DNA of 64,000 bases from Pegoplata infirma (GCA_963921195.1 OY992536.1:92361007-92425006), one strand, 5' to 3'; counted from the first letter of the stretch, positions 54,013 to 64,000 are shown. Program-made: numbers and translations. Notes: a model not told the origin generated them from the letters alone.

Positions 54013-55228
54013 TTATACCCTCCAACTACAGTAAGGGGGTATACTCACTTTGTCATTCCGTGTGTAACGCATAGGGTATTTCTTCGGGGACTCCATACAG
54101 TATATGAGGCACTCCACACCAAATGTCCCGTTACAGAAAACATGTGTCCCGTAAATTTCTGAATAGGTTGTTTGGATAGCCCTATACGGAACTAAGAAAA
54201 TTGCGGTTTTGGTTTTTCTAATTTTCAAAAACTGGGCTTAGAAAGCGTGGTCAAATATTGGAAAAATGGTCAAATTTGTGGCGAGTTGCCTTGATTTAAT
54301 ATTTATCACATTAAAACGGAATGCACCACAATCTCCAAAATTTACATTCTTATATAGTTTTGTATGGGCTATCGAATACATTTTTTTTCTTTGGAAAATT
54401 TTCAAAACCCGTTTGAAATTTTCCCTTTTTTAAAAAGGTCAATTTATTAAAAATCCGGCCACTTTTTTTTTTCTTTTTTTTGATTTTTTTTTAAGTTTAG
54501 ATATTTGTGCATCCACACAAAAAAAATCAGAAAAACATTTTTCGTTTTATTCGAGAAAATCGCATTTGAATGTTAATTTCATAACAATTTTGTTATTTGC
54601 TTGTATTTTCTTGTATTAACGTTGCGAATGAGTAATATTCATGCAATTAATAATTGTGGTGCATTCCGTTTTAATGTGATAAATATTTAATCAAGGCAAC
54701 TCGCCACAAATTTGACCATTTTTCCAATATTTGACCACGCCTCCTAAGCCCAGTTTTTGAAAAATTGAAAAACCAAAAACGCAATTTTGTAAGTTTACGG
54801 TACACGTTTTTTTTTTCGCTGGACATTTGGTGTGGAATGCCTCATATATATTATTGATCAGTGATCGATTCTAAGACACTCTAGCAATGTCCGTCCGTCC
54901 GTCTGTCTGTCCGTCTGTAGTTACCACGTTGCAGTCCAAAATAAAAGAGCTAGACCCCTCAAGTTTGGCCCAAATATGTCTTATGTTCCTAGGCAGGTTA
55001 GGTTCGGAAATTGGCGAAATCGGACCAGGGGAATAAAGTTCCCCCTTGAAGAACCAAACCAACCTCTAAAAAATACACATTTTTACATGTTTTTTTGTAT
55101 ATTTTGTTAAGTAAATGAAACATTTGAAACATTCTCAACGTCCCCTACAGACCCTATCAACCTCCCCCCCCCCCCAAAAAACGCTCTGACAAATTTAAAT
55201 TTTTACTTTGACACTCTCACTTGTTTTT
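54013..55228 (+). repeat. mini-me-like repeat, copy j, split by a foldback
   Basis: The 5' part (54013-54105) has TATACCCTCCAACTACAGTA, AAGGGGGTATAC and CACTTTGTCATTCCG. The 3' part (54844-55228) has ATATATATTATTGATCAGTG, GTCCGTCCGTCTGTCTGTCC, 'ctcaagtttggcccaaatat' and ends with CTCTCACTTGTTTTT. The junction lies in the same (TA)n position as in copy e. Confidence 0.7.
54106..54843. repeat. 738-bp foldback in mini-me (TA)n
   Basis: Ends GAGGCACTCCACACCAAATG and CATTTGGTGTGGAATGCCTC. The arms pair through GTGGTCAAATATTGGAAAAA, GGCGAGTTGCCTTGATT and AACGGAATGCACCACAAT. The central ~300 bp (54330-54600) is partly unpaired and matches 16620-17130. Its outermost ~25 bp resemble the ends of the 4.9 kb block at 42056. 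Confidence 0.8.
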
Positions 55229-55278
55229 ATATAGAATGAATCCATATCTTTTGAAAAAAAGTTGCCCGAGATTAGTTT

Positions 55279-56119
55279 AAACAAGTAGAAAAGTTAAATT
55301 CGACTTGGCCGAATCTATGAATACCCTCCACAATGCCCTTTTAGGTAATAGTAAATTTTTAACGTGAAAAAACAACATTTTTGATTAGTTTTAATTTTGT
55401 GCAAAAAAAACTTTTTTTCTAAGTAATTTTTGAAAAAAAAAAAATATTTACTAAATTTTTTTTTTGAGTGTAAAAGTTTTTTTGAGTGTGAATTTTTTTT
55501 CGACTTTATTTTGTTTAGTGCAAAAATATTTTGATTGACAAAAATACGTTGTAAAATATTTTTGTGACTTACCCATGTTTTTAAAACATGTTTAACGGGT
55601 TTTCAACTCATGAATTTACGGTGAAACTAATTTGAAATTCACGGTTTTGCTAATAACATTTGAACCACTGTACAGATTTGGCTGAAATTCAAATCGAACC
55701 AGGCTAAGGGAACAGGAAATGTATTTGTATGTCAAGCTTCAGCATCCGAATTGTCTTTCGAAAGTTAGCGTGTGTTTTATCTTGTAAATGCACGAAAAAC
55801 CCTTGTCAAAATTCAGTCTTTTGCTCATAACTTTTTAACCACTAGACCGATTTTGCTGGATTGCAAAACCAACCTTACCAGGCAAATGCCCAACATATAT
55901 GCCATACTTCAGGAAGCAGTGTAGAGTATTTTAAAAGTTAGCGTATTTTCAACAGACAGAAGGACAGACAGACGGACGGACATAGCTAGATCGTCTTAAA
56001 ACTGATCGAGGATCATAAATATATATACTTTATGGGGTATTAGACCTATTTTTCGAGGTGTTACAAATGGAATGACAAACTTATATATACCCTCTATTAC
56101 TAGAGTGGAGGGTATAAAA
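55279..56119 (-). repeat. mini-me-like repeat, copy k
   Basis: The complete plan on the minus strand: ACTCTAGTAATAGAGGG hairpin (right end), AACTTATATATACC, a GTCCGTC-type tract, 'cgctaactttt' and TTTGAACCACT blocks, TTTTTTTGAGTGT units (55458-55490), TTCGACTTGGCCGAA hairpin and AACAAGTAG at the left end. Close to copy a. Confidence 0.75.
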
Positions 56120-57856
56120 AAATATTTTATAAAATTTAATCTTCTAAAACTTTGAAGTCCTTTTAAAATGAAACAGGATCACGAAATGAAAAACTGTAAA
56201 TGCAGTTTTACTACATTTAGTCTCTTGTTTCAAACATATATTATCCAGTTCGTGTTCACGACTTGTTTTCATTTTTGTCGGACGGTGAAATCAATAAAAA
56301 AATGTTAAAAAAGTTTTTTTAACTAACGTCACTTTAGTGATTTCCCAAGACACATGTTTTTAAATTTTGGCTATAAAATCGCTATTTGTTATTATGCAGC
56401 CCTAATTTTTTTAGAGACGTGTATATCGACAAAATAGTCCAGAACAAATCAAAAAACTGACTTAGAATTTTTTGTTAGTTAGAGCGTTTTGCATTTTATC
56501 TAACGATAGGTTACAAACGGAATGACAATATAATATATACCATCACCTCTAAAGAAAAGGATACAAAATTTGTAATAATAATATTTGTACTACAAATATT
56601 AATACGTCTTGGGATACATTGGGCTGCACTCAAAATATTTTGTAGGCAAAAACAAATGAAAAACACACTTAAAACTAGTGAATAAACAATTGAAAACCAT
56701 CCCAGTAATTATTCATTAGTTTTAACAAACATTAACATTTATTTTTTACTGTTGACAAAATTTTCTAAAATAAATAACATTAAACATTAAAAAATTACGG
56801 TTTCTTCATTCTTTTTTACCAACATATTCGAAAAAAATAACCTACGAAAACATTAAAAATTAATGATAGTTCTGTTATTTTTACTAACAAATTCCAAAAA
56901 AATAACCTACGAAAACAATAAAAATTAATGATTTCGTAGGTTATTTTTTTACAATTTTCTATTGAAATATTTTTTTAAAAATTTTTAATAAAATTTTGGG
57001 GAATCGATCCCGCAATCAACTACATTCTGGCCAGACACTCTACCCATCGTGCCAAAGTCACTTGATACAAACATGTTTTTATATTTCTAAAAATAATTTT
57101 TTGAATTTTTTTTTCTAAACTAATGATATTTCATTTAAAAATACCAACAATTAAAAAAAAAATACTTACACAAATCATTAAAGATTTAAAGAATAATCAG
57201 TAGTTTTTACTTACAGAACAAAAATAAATGACTTTAAAAATTAAATGGTAATGAAAGTCTTTATTTTTAGTGTGTTATTTTTGAAACAAAGGATAGAACT
57301 AGTCATTAATAAAAACTGAACATCAAACAAATGGTTTTTCTTTTAAAAACGACTAAACGTAAAATTTTTTAAATAAACTACAAACAGTTAATGACATAAT
57401 TTTTTAAGTGTGGCATTTTTTATGTGGCAAAAAAGTTTTGCTTCCGATTTTGAACATTCGGATATATTTTTATTATTTAATGCCAAAATATTATGTGGTA
57501 CGATTTTTAGGTTAATCAGATTAAATAAACCTCTGGCACTCGGCAATCAAAGTTTTGGATCTTTAAAAATTAAAAATGAAATAAAAAGTTATATCTTGCG
57601 ATACATTATATTTATTAATTTCGATGCTCTAAACACGAACATCAAAAGAAAATGAAATCGGTCGCTTTTCGAGAAATTGCTGTTTATAATTTGCAAAAAA
57701 AAAAAAAAATCAAGAAATTACAAAAAAAAAAATTAAAAATTTCTTTTCTTGGACACTTTTAGAGGACTTGAGACAGTCTTTCATTTGAACTTTATTTGAG
57801 ATAAATCCAATCATTTAACACGTGCCGCCCTTGTATAATTTTTTTTTTTAAATTTT
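56120..57856. other. AT-rich stretch with small repeats, no gene supported
   Basis: 56770-56960 contains the short inverted/direct phrases 'attttcgaaaaaaataacc' and AACCTACGAAAACA(T/A)TAAAAATTAATGA repeated two to three times. 57540-57790 (ATCTTGCGATACATTATA) is a dispersed repeat related to 35440-35570. The 81-codon frame at 57410-57655 crosses into it and is weak. A tRNA-like sequence is listed separately. Confidence 0.4.
56997..57068 (-). other. tRNA-like sequence with A and B boxes (minus strand)
   Basis: On the minus strand TTTGGCACGATGGGTAGAGTG resembles an A box region and CGGGATCGATTCCCC a B box, spaced as in tRNA genes. It shares GGCAC...GGGTAG.GTG with the sequence at 9911-9984. 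The acceptor stem does not form, so a tRNA-derived SINE or pseudogene is more likely than a working tRNA. Confidence 0.4.
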
Positions 57857-58990
57857 CAGCAGATTCTGAGTCAGTTTTCCTTTAGAAAAAGTCTCTGATT
57901 CTGAAACATTTTTCGTACAGCGCAAAATTCTCATATTCTGAAATATTTTTCCCATAAACAATTTTTTAGATTCTGAGACATTTTTCCTATAGAAAAAATC
58001 TCAGATTCTGAGAAATTTTTCCTATAGAAAAAGTCCTACACACTGAGACATTTTTCCTTTAGGTCTCTGATTCTGAGACATTTTTCCTACAGAAAAAGTC
58101 TCAGATTCTGAGACATTTTTCCTATAGAAAAGTCTCAGATTCTGAGATATTTGTCCTATAGAAAAATTCTTAGATTCTGAGACATTTAAAATAAATTTTC
58201 AGATTCTGAGACATTTCTCCTAAATAAAATATCTCAGATTCTAAGACATTTAAAAGGCATATAAACAAATATTCTTCGGTAAAAAAAATTTCTCAGAATC
58301 TGAGACTTTTCATGGGTTATTTTTTCTATAAAAAACGTCTCAGATTCTGAAATATTTTTCCTATAGAAAAAGTTTGAAATTCTGAGACATTTTTCCTATA
58401 GAAAAGTCTCAGATTCTGACATATTTTTCCTATAGAAAAGTCTCAGATTCTGACACATTTTTCCTATAGAAAAAGTGTCAGATTCTGAGACATTTTCCAA
58501 TAGAAAAAGTTTCTGATTTTGAGATATTTTTCAGATATTTTCAGATAGAAAAAGTCTCAAATTCTGAAACATTTTATATAAGTCCCGGATTCTGAGACAC
58601 TTTTCCTACAGAAAAAGTCTCAGACTCTCAGATATTTTCAGATAGAAAGAGTCTCAAATTCTGAAACATTTTTCAGATAGATAAAGTCTTGGATTCAGAT
58701 TACATTTTTCCAACCGAAAAAGTCTCTGATTCTAAGACATTTCTTTATAAAAAAAGTTTAAGATTCTGAGACATTTTTCCCATAGATAAAGTCTCAGATT
58801 CTGACAGATTTTGAGATATTTTTCCTAAAGAATAAGTCTCGGATTCTGAGACACTTTTCCTACAGAAAAAGTCTCAGACTTTGAGACATTTTCAGACAGA
58901 AAAAATCTCAGATTCTGAGACATGTTTCATAAAGTCTCAGATTCAGAAATATTTTTCTTATGGAAAAAGTTTTAGATTCTGAGATATTTA
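57857..58990 (+). repeat. GTCTCAGATTCTGAGAC minisatellite, copy 2
   Basis: Roughly 30 degenerate tandem units of 35-40 bp covering 1.1 kb: AAAAAGTCTCAGATTCTGAG then ACATTTTTCCTATAG. Each unit is near-palindromic at its core. It includes higher-order similarity (for example the CCGGATTCTGAGACACTTTTCC type at 58585 and 58845). Non-coding. Confidence 0.92.
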
Positions 58991-60619
58991 GTTAGTAAAA
59001 TTCGGATTTCCTAGTAAATGTTTCCTCTTCCCTTTCCTTTTTTTCTTTTTCCACTATTAGAGAACCTCTGACTTAGTACACATAAAAACAATGAAAAATA
59101 TTTTTGTAAATAAAACAGCCTAAGACGTTGATGCTGTGGGATGGTAATGGTCTTTGGGTGCAATATTTTTTTTTTTGTATGCTCTTCAAATATTTGAGGT
59201 AGGCTGCAGCATATTTTCGTTATTATTTTTCTTCTTCTTCTTGTTATAGCTGTTGTGTTGTTCCGTATAATATGCGCATCATATTTCGATTTCATTGTCA
59301 ATTGACACTTTTTTTTTGTAAATTTCGTTGCCTTCAATGTCGACATCTTCATTCCCAGCATCTATCTCACTATTATGGATATCCCATAGTGTGTGTTGGT
59401 GTGTGTAAAAAGTACGTTGTAGTTGTTACAGTTGGTTAGTTGGATGAATGAATGGTTGGTTGGATGGTTGGTTTGGTTTGGTAGTTGTTGCCAAATACTT
59501 AAGTGCTTCTTAAAAATGCTTGTTGAGCTGGTAATGCCTTATCGTTATGACTTGATTGCAATTTTATTTTTTATAATTTTTTTTCTTCACATTTTTTTTG
59601 TCAATATTACACTTTTTGTAGTTGCTGTTATTGCTGTCTTCGGATGGTGCCTGCTGCTGCAGCTACTACTGCTGCTATTTTAAATTAAGCATTATTAGCA
59701 CACTTGTTCAAAATAATAATAAAATATTCAAATTGTAATTTATTTTCCATGTAACTAATACCCAGTATAAAGTTCAGTTTAGTATTTGTTCATAAATATT
59801 GATAATATTTCTTTTTATTTGAAGTATGTTGGCAAATATTTTACTATTTTTGTTTTATTTTAAGCTCATTACATGAATGGAGGGTACTTGAATATAAAAT
59901 GAATTTATATTTATTGTTGTATAATAAATTTAATGGTGAACAAATATTAAGAAGCATCGGTTACTTGGAATTCTACAGCTTTACCACAAGAAAATAAAAT
60001 AAATTTAAAATGAGCTTTTAATTTTATTTCCATACAAATTGTTTTTGTTTTTAAAATCGACTTTCAAAAAATGTATTGAAAATTTGAAATTTAAAATAAA
60101 ACTTTTGTTAAAATAGACTTTTTGTTTTCTTGTGGTAAGGGCCCTAGATTATAACAAGCTGTACTAAAATGAGAAAATTACTGAAATAAACTAATTCAAA
60201 TAAATTTTTCTAAAAATATGCATAGATACAATTTCTATTGAAATTATTTATTTGTTTTTAAACAGAAAATTTATTTCTTAAAAAAAAACCCCAAAGAACA
60301 ATTATGAGATTAATTTTTGTTTCCAGAAATTGTCTCTGATTACACTAGCTTACAGAAATTTTGACCCACGAAATTTTGCATTGATTTTCCATGTACAATC
60401 TTACGTTGAATCCGAAATTTGTCTCCAAAGTTTCAAAAGTAGAACAGTTTTCGATATACTACCAACTTTTCAAATTTTCATCTTTTAAAAAAAGTAGTTT
60501 TACTTAAATTAGGATATCTCCGAAACAAATTAATGGATTTTATAATTTTTTTTTATTTTAAATAAAAGGTAATTTAGTTATCTATTAACCCTACATCCAA
60601 CTTTTTACAGGCTGATTAT
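58991..60619. other. low-repeat stretch, possible unique host sequence
   Basis: 59040-59700 is the least repetitive interval of the right half, with TGGTTGG and CTGCTGCAGC-type low complexity. A 116-codon minus-strand frame (59011-59361) is basic (KKKCQLTMKS, RRRRKIITK) with no recognised domain. 59700-60600 is AT-rich and featureless. Intron or intergenic DNA is likely. Confidence 0.35.
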
Positions 60620-60848
60620 TAGGGATGAGATTTCCATGCATCTTTCTTTCATATCTTTCCGAATCAATAAATTTGCGTTTAAATGGCATCGATTTGTTTT
60701 TGCATATTTTTGCATATTTTGGTTAAAATGAATATTTCAGCATTTTCGTTTAAAATGCATATTTTGTGCATATTTTCAACTTTTAAGTGCATATTTTTGC
60801 ATATTTCGCATAAATTATTAAAAACACAAATTAAAAAAATCATCATAG

Positions 60849-62231
60849 TTAAAGGTTCCTTGTTACAACCTTGCCAAATATACTGGTTCAATATTAAAAA
60901 GCTTAATTTCTCCAACATATAATATTAAGAATTCAGTTGAACTTAAGGAAAAGTTGTTGAAAGTTTCACTGGACGAAAATGACATTATTGTCTCATTTGA
61001 TGTTGTGTCACTATTCACAAATATACCGATACACTTAGCTATCAACAACATCATGGACAAATGGGACACATTAAAAACAAATACCACTATACCAAGATCA
61101 CAATTTCTGAGGATTCTTCAATTCTGTCTTACAGATAATAATTATTTTTCTTACGATAAAAAATTTTACCGTCAAACTTATGGTATGCCAATGGGCAATC
61201 CCTTATCACCTACGATAGCGGATATAGTTTTGGACACATTACTAGATGAAGTAACCGAAAAACTCAAAAAGTTGAAGATAAATATAAAGTTTTTATCAAA
61301 ATACGTAGATGACATGTTCGCAATCATAAATAAAGATGAAGAAGAAATAATTTTGAAAACATTAAATGCACATCACAAAAAATTGCAATTCACAATTGAA
61401 AAAGAAAACAACATGGAATTGCCGTACCTGGATATGAAAATTATAAAACAAAACAAAATACTTATTACGGACTGGTATACCAAACCAACTGCTTCAGGAA
61501 GACTCATCAATTACAACTCGACACAACCAAGAAACATGAAAATAAATACAGCAACAAACTTGATTCAAAAGGTACTATACATAAGTGATGAAAAATTTAT
61601 CAACAAAAACCTTTCCAAAATAAGAAACATGCTAACGATGAATAGTTATCCAATTTTTATTACAAATAACATAATCAACAAAGCCCTAAAAAACAAAAAT
61701 AAGATAACTGAAAAACAAACTTTGGAAGACAAACTTTTTATCAGTGTACCATATGTGCCAAGATTAACAGAGAGTAAAACGATCAACAACATAATAAAGG
61801 AGGAAAATATTGCAATTGCTTTTAAATCAAACACTACACTGAGACATCTTTTAACACGTGAAAAAACAAAAATTGACAAACTGAAAAAACATAATGTTGT
61901 GTATGAAATACCATGTGAGGGTAACGAGAGGGAGATATGTAACAAAGTTTATGTAGGGACAACAAAACGAACACTTGGTGTAAGAATATCTGAACATGAA
62001 GCTGATGTTAAGAAGGGAAGGGAGTCAACAGGGTTATCTCTCCACGCAAAAGAGTGTAACCACAATATTAATTTTCAACGAGTAAGAATACTCGACAACG
62101 AAAGTTCTGAGAGTAAACGATATACTTTAGAAAGCTTACGAATTCAAGAGAGGATTCATAACAACATTAATACCAAAGAAGATCGTGACAATACAAAACT
62201 CCAATACTCCGTTGCAATATACAATAAATAA
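60849..62231 (+). CDS. Penelope-like element protein: reverse transcriptase plus GIY-YIG nuclease (5'-truncated)
   Basis: Open from just after a stop at 60846 to TAA at 62231, with no genuine initiator. Homology is already evident at LAKYWFNILKSL and YNIKNS (60867-60932), so the N-terminal half of the usual ~800-residue protein is missing. Numbering from the TTG at 60954, the RT shows SFDVVSLFTNIP (14-25), YGMPMGNPLSPTIADI (76-91), the catalytic YVDD (117-120), LPYLDM (156-161) and the family's typical WYTKPTASGRLINYNS (174-189). The C-terminal GIY-YIG endonuclease has VVYEIPC (315-321), a second Cys at 329, YVGTTKRTLGVRISEH (333-348, with the catalytic Arg), a His at 364 and ESLRIQER (393-400, with Glu). 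The frame is undamaged. In the family the nuclease cuts target DNA and the RT, related to telomerase, copies the element. Confidence 0.93.
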   Translation, partial: LKVPCYNLAKYTGSILKSLISPTYNIKNSVELKEKLLKVSLDENDIIVSFDVVSLFTNIPIHLAINNIMDKWDTLKTNTTIPRSQFLRILQFCLTDNNYFSYDKKFYRQTYGMPMGNPLSPTIADIVLDTLLDEVTEKLKKLKINIKFLSKYVDDMFAIINKDEEEIILKTLNAHHKKLQFTIEKENNMELPYLDMKIIKQNKILITDWYTKPTASGRLINYNSTQPRNMKINTATNLIQKVLYISDEKFINKNLSKIRNMLTMNSYPIFITNNIINKALKNKNKITEKQTLEDKLFISVPYVPRLTESKTINNIIKEENIAIAFKSNTTLRHLLTREKTKIDKLKKHNVVYEIPCEGNEREICNKVYVGTTKRTLGVRISEHEADVKKGRESTGLSLHAKECNHNINFQRVRILDNESSESKRYTLESLRIQERIHNNINTKEDRDNTKLQYSVAIYNK

Positions 62232-62530
62232 AAGTTCTGTGATATTAGTTTCTAAGTTTTTGCTGTGTTTTTATTGTTAATTGTGTTTGAATTATTTATT
62301 TATATTTTTTAAATTAATTCTGCCGTGTTGTCCATTAATTATACACATATATGTAAATGAAAACGATGTAATTAACAAAAAACGTAAGTTCAAAAACTGT
62401 GATATTAATTAGTTCTTAAATTTAGTAAAAATAATCTTGTAAAAAATAATTTTTGTTAACAGAATTTAATAAAACATAACTCCTGAAGATGTCGGAATAT
62501 AACTGACGAAACGTCGAGGAAACATGATAA
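62232..62530 (+). other. Penelope-like element 3' region
   Basis: AT-rich untranslated sequence following the Penelope stop codon. It ends close to a conserved GACGAAACGTCGAGG motif and an 'aaataaa' run. The exact junction with the surrounding hAT-like DNA is not resolved but lies shortly after 62520. Confidence 0.6.
62480..62519 (+). ncRNA. hammerhead-ribozyme-like motif of the Penelope-like element
   Basis: CTC (62480-62482) can pair with GAG (62516-62518) as stem I. CUGAAGA at 62483-62489 matches the CUGANGA core. GTCGG/CTGAC (62491-62495 and 62503-62507, one G-U pair) forms stem II with a 7-nt loop. GAAA at 62508-62511 is the second core box, and AC/GU followed by C at 62515 gives a minimal stem III and cleavage residue. 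One extra U lies between the core and stem II. Hammerhead motifs are known in Penelope-like elements. Whether this one cleaves is unknown. Confidence 0.5.
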
Positions 62531-62948
62531 AATAAATTTTTTTTATTTATATCAAACTTTAATCACTGACCAAAATTAGCCCACAATAAAATAACTAAAG
62601 TATAAACAAAATTGGTCACAAAATAAAACTAAAAAAAAAAGCTTTTTATTACAAAAACTATTTTAAATTTTAAAAATTTATTTTCAAAATAAGAAAAATA
62701 ATTTTTATTTTTTTTATAAATTGTCTTAATTTCTAAAAAAAATCTTGCCTATAAAAAGATTTAAATGTTACTATGTAAAATCGGCGTTATTTTTTCATTT
62801 TTATTAAGTTTTTCGTACGAAAACAAAATTTTTATTGCACAGTTTTTACTTTTTACTGCACATTTTTTGGTTTTTTAGTGCATATCTTGAATTTTTAGCG
62901 CATATTTTCGATTTTTTAGTGCATGAAAATTTCATCCCTACTGATTAT

Positions 62949-63545
62949 CACCTTAGAAGCTATTAATTGATATATCGACAATTTTACTTCAATTTTAGCT
63001 AAATTTGGAAAAAAAAGTAAATTCCGCTGTAAATTTTGGAAATTAAAAAAATTTAACAATATATTTCTCTTTTTACAGTTCAAGTCTGTTTTATTACGAA
63101 GAAAATTAGATGGTTTTTAAGAAAATCCGTTAAAAATTGTATAAGTTTCATGCATTTGAGTAAAAATGCGAAATTCAGTTTTTATAAATTTTTTGTTTAT
63201 TGAGTGTAACACCAGTTAACAAATTTTAAAATATTCTTCGATTAACGATATTTGACATTTATTTTCCATGTAAACTCGTGCGCTGAATCCAAAAATGAAG
63301 TCAAAAATTAGAAAGTTTTTAAGATATTGCCAACTTCCACATTAATAAAATTGGTTTTACATAAATAAAAATATCTTCGGACAAAATCGGAGGATTTGAT
63401 TTTTTTTTTACTTTTAAATTAAAGCCAAATAAATACTTTATCAATTCTCTATACAATAGTTTTCAATCTGATTATCGCCTTAGAATCTATTCATCGATAT
63501 ATCGGAATAAAAATGTTTTTGACAAAAATACAAAAAAGCCTATTT
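62949..63545. other. AT-rich stretch similar to 60350-60600
   Basis: 'ttttccatgtaaactcgtgc', 'gaatccaaaaatgaag' and 'ctgattatcgccttagaatc' parallel the stretch immediately left of the hAT-like element (60380-60620). Two diverged copies of the same ~250-bp unit therefore flank or adjoin the element. No gene. Confidence 0.5.
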
Positions 63546-63775
63546 AAAGTTACATTTTTTTACTGGGGGAACTTTTTCCCCCTGGTCCGAACTTAACCAG
63601 CCTATGAACATAAGAATTTTATGTGCCAAATTTCAGGAGTCCAGCCCTTTTATTTTGGACTTTATCGTGTCTTCCACAGACGGACGGACGGACGACGGAC
63701 ATCGGAATGTCGGATTGTCTTAGAATCGATCACTGATCAATATTATATATACTTTATGGGGTCCTTGACCGATAT
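63546..63775 (-). repeat. mini-me-like repeat, copy l, partial
   Basis: GGGGGAACTTTTTCCCCCTG, 'agtccagcccttttattttg', (GACG)n at 63677-63698, 'tcgatcactgatcaatatta', 'actttatggggtccttgacc'. This corresponds to the middle of copy j (54844-55050) in reverse. Both ends are missing. The 61-codon frame here is repeat translation. Confidence 0.65.
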
Positions 63776-64000
63776 TGCGATATTAGCTGCCCAATCTCAA
63801 ATTTAAAAAAGGGTTGCCACCTTATGAAAAATAAGGGCTTTCTGGAAAAAGCCCTTACCGGTTTTCCGGTTTTTTATGAAAAGGGGTAAAAAAGGGTAAA
63901 ACTGACAAATAAAAAGGGTAGAAAGCGCCAAAAACTTAAAATCAAAAAATATATATATGATTTTTTCGTGAATTTTCTAAATTTATTGATAAAAAAAAAT
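63776..64000. repeat. start of a further repeat (GGGTTGCCACC), cut by window end
   Basis: GGGTTGCCACCTTATGAAAA followed by AAGGGC...GCCCTT and ACCGGTTTTCCGGT palindromic words and AAAAAGGGTA repeats. It resembles the end of a hAT-type or similar small element, but only one end is in the window. Confidence 0.35.

Larger units (their letters stand above)
60620..62940. mobile_element. hAT-like element, GCATATTTT family, copy 2, disrupted by a Penelope-like element
   Basis: The left end TAGGGATGAGATTTCCATGC and right end GCATGAAAATTTCATCCCTA are inverted repeats. An exact 8-bp duplication CTGATTAT flanks them (60612-60619 and 62941-62948). Subterminal TGCATATTTTTGCATATTTT words (60695-60810) are mirrored by GTGCATATCTTGA and AGCGCATATTTTCG on the right. 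Interior text 'gaatcaataaatttgc' is shared with copy 1 (33038-33893), which lacks the retroelement. The coding interior is therefore a later insertion. Confidence 0.9.

Noticed and set aside
57857..58990. 38-bp repeats as a CRISPR array
   Set aside because: Units are degenerate, have no unique spacers, and the genome is that of an insect.

Overview
The window looks like AT-rich, transposon-dominated intergenic or intronic chromatin from a fly, most likely a calyptrate dipteran (blowfly, housefly or flesh-fly type). The evidence is (i) many copies of a mini-me-like dispersed repeat with (TA)n and (GTCY)n proto-microsatellites, (ii) a full-length LOA-type non-LTR retrotransposon, (iii) a Penelope-like element, and (iv) many short foldback, hAT-like and TA-flanked inverted-repeat elements. 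I see no host protein-coding gene, rRNA, CRISPR or bacterial-style operon. All substantial coding sequence belongs to mobile elements. The species assignment is inference.

Layout. 1-2.3 kb: 5'-truncated LOA fragment, an inverted mini-me copy and a foldback element. 4.1-5.9 kb: mini-me copy carrying a GC-rich palindromic insert. 6.4-7.8 kb: 5'-truncated CR1/L2-like LINE with a poly(A) tail. 8.9-13.6 kb: two large foldback elements, one interrupted by a second foldback. 14-18.2 kb: TA-flanked CACTCAAAA-ended elements, two of them inverted copies of each other. 18.3-26.1 kb: a 7.8 kb hAT-like insertion with an 8-bp target duplication. It contains a complete 5.2 kb LOA element (two intact ORFs, a DPE-like promoter motif, a 7-bp target duplication), two mini-hAT elements and a foldback. 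27.5-31 kb: diverged mini-me copies, a foldback with a nested element, and a minisatellite. 31.4-33.9 kb: an internally repetitive dispersed repeat followed by a hAT-like element. 34.8-41.9 kb: four CACTC-ended elements forming two inverted pairs. 42-47 kb: a 4.9 kb multi-arm palindromic block inserted in a mini-me; its loop holds a decayed gene fragment. 47.4-52.8 kb: nested mini-me copies and a 3.1 kb hAT-like element with ~130-bp GATTAATC-rich inverted ends. 54-56 kb: two more mini-me copies, one with a foldback at the same position as the 42-47 kb block. 57.9-59 kb: a GTCTCAGATTCTGAGAC minisatellite. 60.6-62.9 kb: a hAT-like element into which a 5'-truncated Penelope-like element (reverse transcriptase plus GIY-YIG nuclease) is inserted, with a hammerhead-like motif downstream.

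The elements form a nested insertion record. Six hAT-like units have an exact or near-exact 8-bp duplication that I could read directly, so relative ages can be ordered. The most unusual observations are a ~0.5 kb palindromic module that sits in opposite orientation at the same site, with the same 8-bp duplication, in two mini-me copies; two different palindromic blocks occupying the same (TA)n position of mini-me; and a gene fragment trapped in the loop of the 42-47 kb palindrome. All repeat boundaries were read by eye, without an alignment program.
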